Source of the DNA: Chitinophagales bacterium
Lineage (GTDB): Bacteria; Bacteroidota; Bacteroidia; Chitinophagales; UBA8649
Length of the DNA: 8,176 nt
Reading direction: 5' to 3'
Assembly: GCA_016777395.1 (NCBI GenBank)
Contig: JADHRO010000087.1
Location: 1 to 8,176 of the forward strand
This document shows positions 7,374 through 8,176 of the stretch, piece by piece (positions within the stretch are counted from its first letter, which is position 1; each line of letters begins with the position of its first letter). A model generated the notes under the pieces. It worked only from the letters and a program-made list of their open reading frames with translations. It did no database searches and was not told where the DNA came from. Both the position numbers and the translations under genes were made by a program.

Positions 7374-7400
7374 TTTAAAATAGTTATTAGCTATTTTAAA
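7374..7400. other. AT-rich inverted repeat over the stop codon of the small minus-strand gene
   Basis: TTTAAAATAG (7374-7383) and CTATTTTAAA (7391-7400) form a perfect 10-bp inverted repeat with a 7-nt spacer. On the minus strand the right arm contains the last codons and the TAG stop of the 79-residue frame. It could protect or end that transcript weakly, but the stem has only one G-C pair, and AT-rich repeats of this size also arise by chance. Confidence 0.4.
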
Positions 7401-7630
7401 TAATACATAGTATCGGGCAGTTGTCTATAAATCTCCTCTTGGATAATACCCTGTTCTAACTCGTCTTTTTGAATAACAAACTTTGCTTCCTCTTGTGGCT
7501 TTTCGAAATATAACTTAGCTTCTACAATACCTTTTATTGGCATGAAGTCTTTAGATTTAGAAAATTCCTTATTAAACTGACTACTCACATAATTAAAAAA
7601 TCGGTCTGATTTTTTTGAAAATACAATCAT
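7391..7630 (-). CDS. small hypothetical protein, 79 aa
   Basis: I do not recognise this protein. It is short, charged and hydrophilic, rich in Lys, Glu, Phe and Gln, with no membrane segment, signal peptide or metal-binding motif. The codon choice and amino-acid balance look like real coding sequence rather than a chance frame. The ATG at 7630 is the first possible start: an in-frame stop lies about 15 nt upstream. It is convergent with fadE and probably shares the terminator at 7264-7296. TAGCTTTA on the minus strand at 7658-7665, 27 nt before the start, loosely resembles a Bacteroidota -7 box, without a convincing -33 partner. It could be an orphan small protein, or the surviving end of a longer gene. 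Confidence 0.5.
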   Translation of the reverse strand: MIVFSKKSDRFFNYVSSQFNKEFSKSKDFMPIKGIVEAKLYFEKPQEEAKFVIQKDELEQGIIQEEIYRQLPDTMYYLK

Positions 7631-7700
7631 AAATTGGTTTTGTTTTTAAAAAATTAATAAAGCTATAAGATACGATTTTACAGCCATATATCCAAATGTT

Positions 7701-7985
7701 TTGGATAATAATACTTTATTCTTACTTTTTGGAATATTTCCCCTTTGTTGTAGTATGGGAGGGAATAGCAATGCTAGTTCCCCAGGTTCTGGCGGTAGTG
7801 GTTTGTTTAGCGTGGGTTCAGGTATAATCAAATCGGGCGGAGGAGGTTCAGGTTCTGACGGAGGAAGCGTAAGTAGTATATTTTATGAATATCCAGATCT
7901 AGGTAAAGGAGGAAATGGTTCAGGTTGCCCAAATCCATTTTACGCAACAAGCGGTTCAGCAGGATATGTTTTTATTGAATGGTAA
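7701..7985 (+). CDS. possible glycine/serine-rich protein without ATG start, perhaps a remnant
   Basis: From the TTG at 7701 the frame gives 94 residues. A hydrophobic stretch (LFLLFGIFPLCC, residues 6-17) is followed by a Gly/Ser-rich region with repeated GSGG-like units, and the end is GSAGYVFIEW. An ending of the form G-x-GYVxIxW is common in glycine-rich surface and tail-fibre-like proteins. The hydrophobic start followed by CC could be a crude secretion or lipoprotein signal, but no basic residues precede it when TTG is used. The frame is open back to 7650, without ATG, GTG or TTG before 7701; an internal ATG lies at 7755. GGTTCAGG recurs at about 7815, 7844 and 7917. It may be a real exported small protein, or the relic of a longer glycine-rich gene. 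Confidence 0.3.
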   Translation: MDNNTLFLLFGIFPLCCSMGGNSNASSPGSGGSGLFSVGSGIIKSGGGGSGSDGGSVSSIFYEYPDLGKGGNGSGCPNPFYATSGSAGYVFIEW

Positions 7986-8155
7986 GGATGTCTTGAATAC
8001 TAGTTTTATATGGTTTGATTAAATGGAAGTAAAATGGAATGTTTCCCCGTTTTTTCAAAATACTAGTTTTATAATTCAATGTTTTTTGGGTGCTTTTAAG
8101 TCCTAGAAATCAGACAAACTTAAATCAATCAATTTTATCGATTCCCAAAAAATAA
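7986..8155. other. AT-rich non-coding stretch with short repeats
   Basis: No convincing gene is seen. The stretch carries a 15-bp direct repeat (AATACTAGTTTTATA) and a 9-bp inverted repeat, TTTTTTGGG at 8082-8090 with CCCAAAAAA at 8144-8152. The long 53-nt spacer and homopolymer content make the latter weak. An ATG at 8156 is followed by seven open codons (MNLRPCK) before the window ends; this may be the start of a plus-strand gene but cannot be judged. Confidence 0.4.
7996..8073 (+). repeat. 15-bp direct repeat pair
   Basis: AATACTAGTTTTATA occurs at 7996-8010 and again at 8059-8073, with start points 63 bp apart. The 48 bp between them hold no recognisable feature. The pair could be the footprint of an excision or duplication, paired protein-binding sites, or chance in AT-rich DNA. 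Confidence 0.6.
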
Positions 8156-8176
8156 ATGAATTTAAGACCATGTAAA

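Noticed and set aside
7696..7824. Plus-strand ATG frame of 42 hydrophobic residues starting MFWII
   Set aside because: It is offset from the glycine-rich frame, and its Val/Leu/Gln content is explained by reading GGTTCAGG-type repeats out of frame. A frameshift joining the two cannot be excluded but has no direct support.
7646..7831. 61-codon minus-strand frame rich in Pro and Leu opposite the glycine-rich frame
   Set aside because: A proline-rich product is what the complement of glycine codons gives; the C-terminal GYVFIEW pattern supports the plus strand instead.
8156..8176. ATG with seven open codons (MNLRPCK) at the right edge
   Set aside because: It is too short to assess, and no clear promoter or ribosome-binding signal precedes it; noted only as a possibility.
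1..8176. CRISPR array, tRNA/rRNA gene, insertion sequence, defence system or novel multi-gene system
   Set aside because: No regularly spaced repeat-spacer units, RNA gene signatures, transposase motifs or defence-type proteins were found; the main operon is a standard beta-oxidation cluster.

Overview
The window looks like chromosomal DNA from a Bacteroidota bacterium, probably of the Cytophagales/Flavobacteriia kind. The reasons are low GC content, starts without Shine-Dalgarno sequences but with A-rich leaders, a promoter candidate of the Bacteroidota form (TTTG, 20 nt, then TAnnTTT-like), and protein families and gene order that fit. The genus cannot be fixed from the sequence.

Left part (1-1472, minus strand): two closely spaced genes read leftwards. 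The first is an uncharacterised membrane protein with a GKLSDFAG motif. Four bases after its stop begins a TrmN6-type tRNA adenine-N6 methyltransferase, which uses a TTG start and runs off the left edge. Between this pair and the next operon lies a 155-bp divergent intergenic region. It carries a good promoter candidate for the rightward operon and, directly over the expected transcription start, two overlapping inverted repeats that look like an operator.

Centre (1628-7240, plus strand): a fatty acid beta-oxidation operon in the order fadN-fadA-fadE, the same order as the Bacillus subtilis fadNAE operon. FadE oxidises acyl-CoA to trans-2-enoyl-CoA. FadN, a dehydrogenase-hydratase fusion, hydrates the enoyl-CoA and oxidises the 3-hydroxyacyl-CoA. 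FadA, the thiolase, releases acetyl-CoA and a shortened acyl-CoA that returns to FadE. All catalytic residues I looked for are present. The leaders of fadA and fadE both carry tandem degenerate 7-base units ending in TACT, just before the start codon. A strong, symmetric hairpin terminator (7264-7296) closes the operon. No acyl-CoA ligase, electron-transfer flavoprotein or fatty-acid regulator gene is in the window.

Right part (7297-8176): poorly coding, AT-rich sequence. It holds one small convergent hypothetical gene (minus strand, 79 aa), a glycine/serine-rich reading frame without an ATG start near its beginning (possibly a gene remnant), a 15-bp direct repeat, and at the extreme edge a possible but unproven start of another gene. 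I see no mobile element, CRISPR array or RNA gene. The window is mostly ordinary metabolic chromosome; the regulatory structure around the fad genes is its most interesting part.
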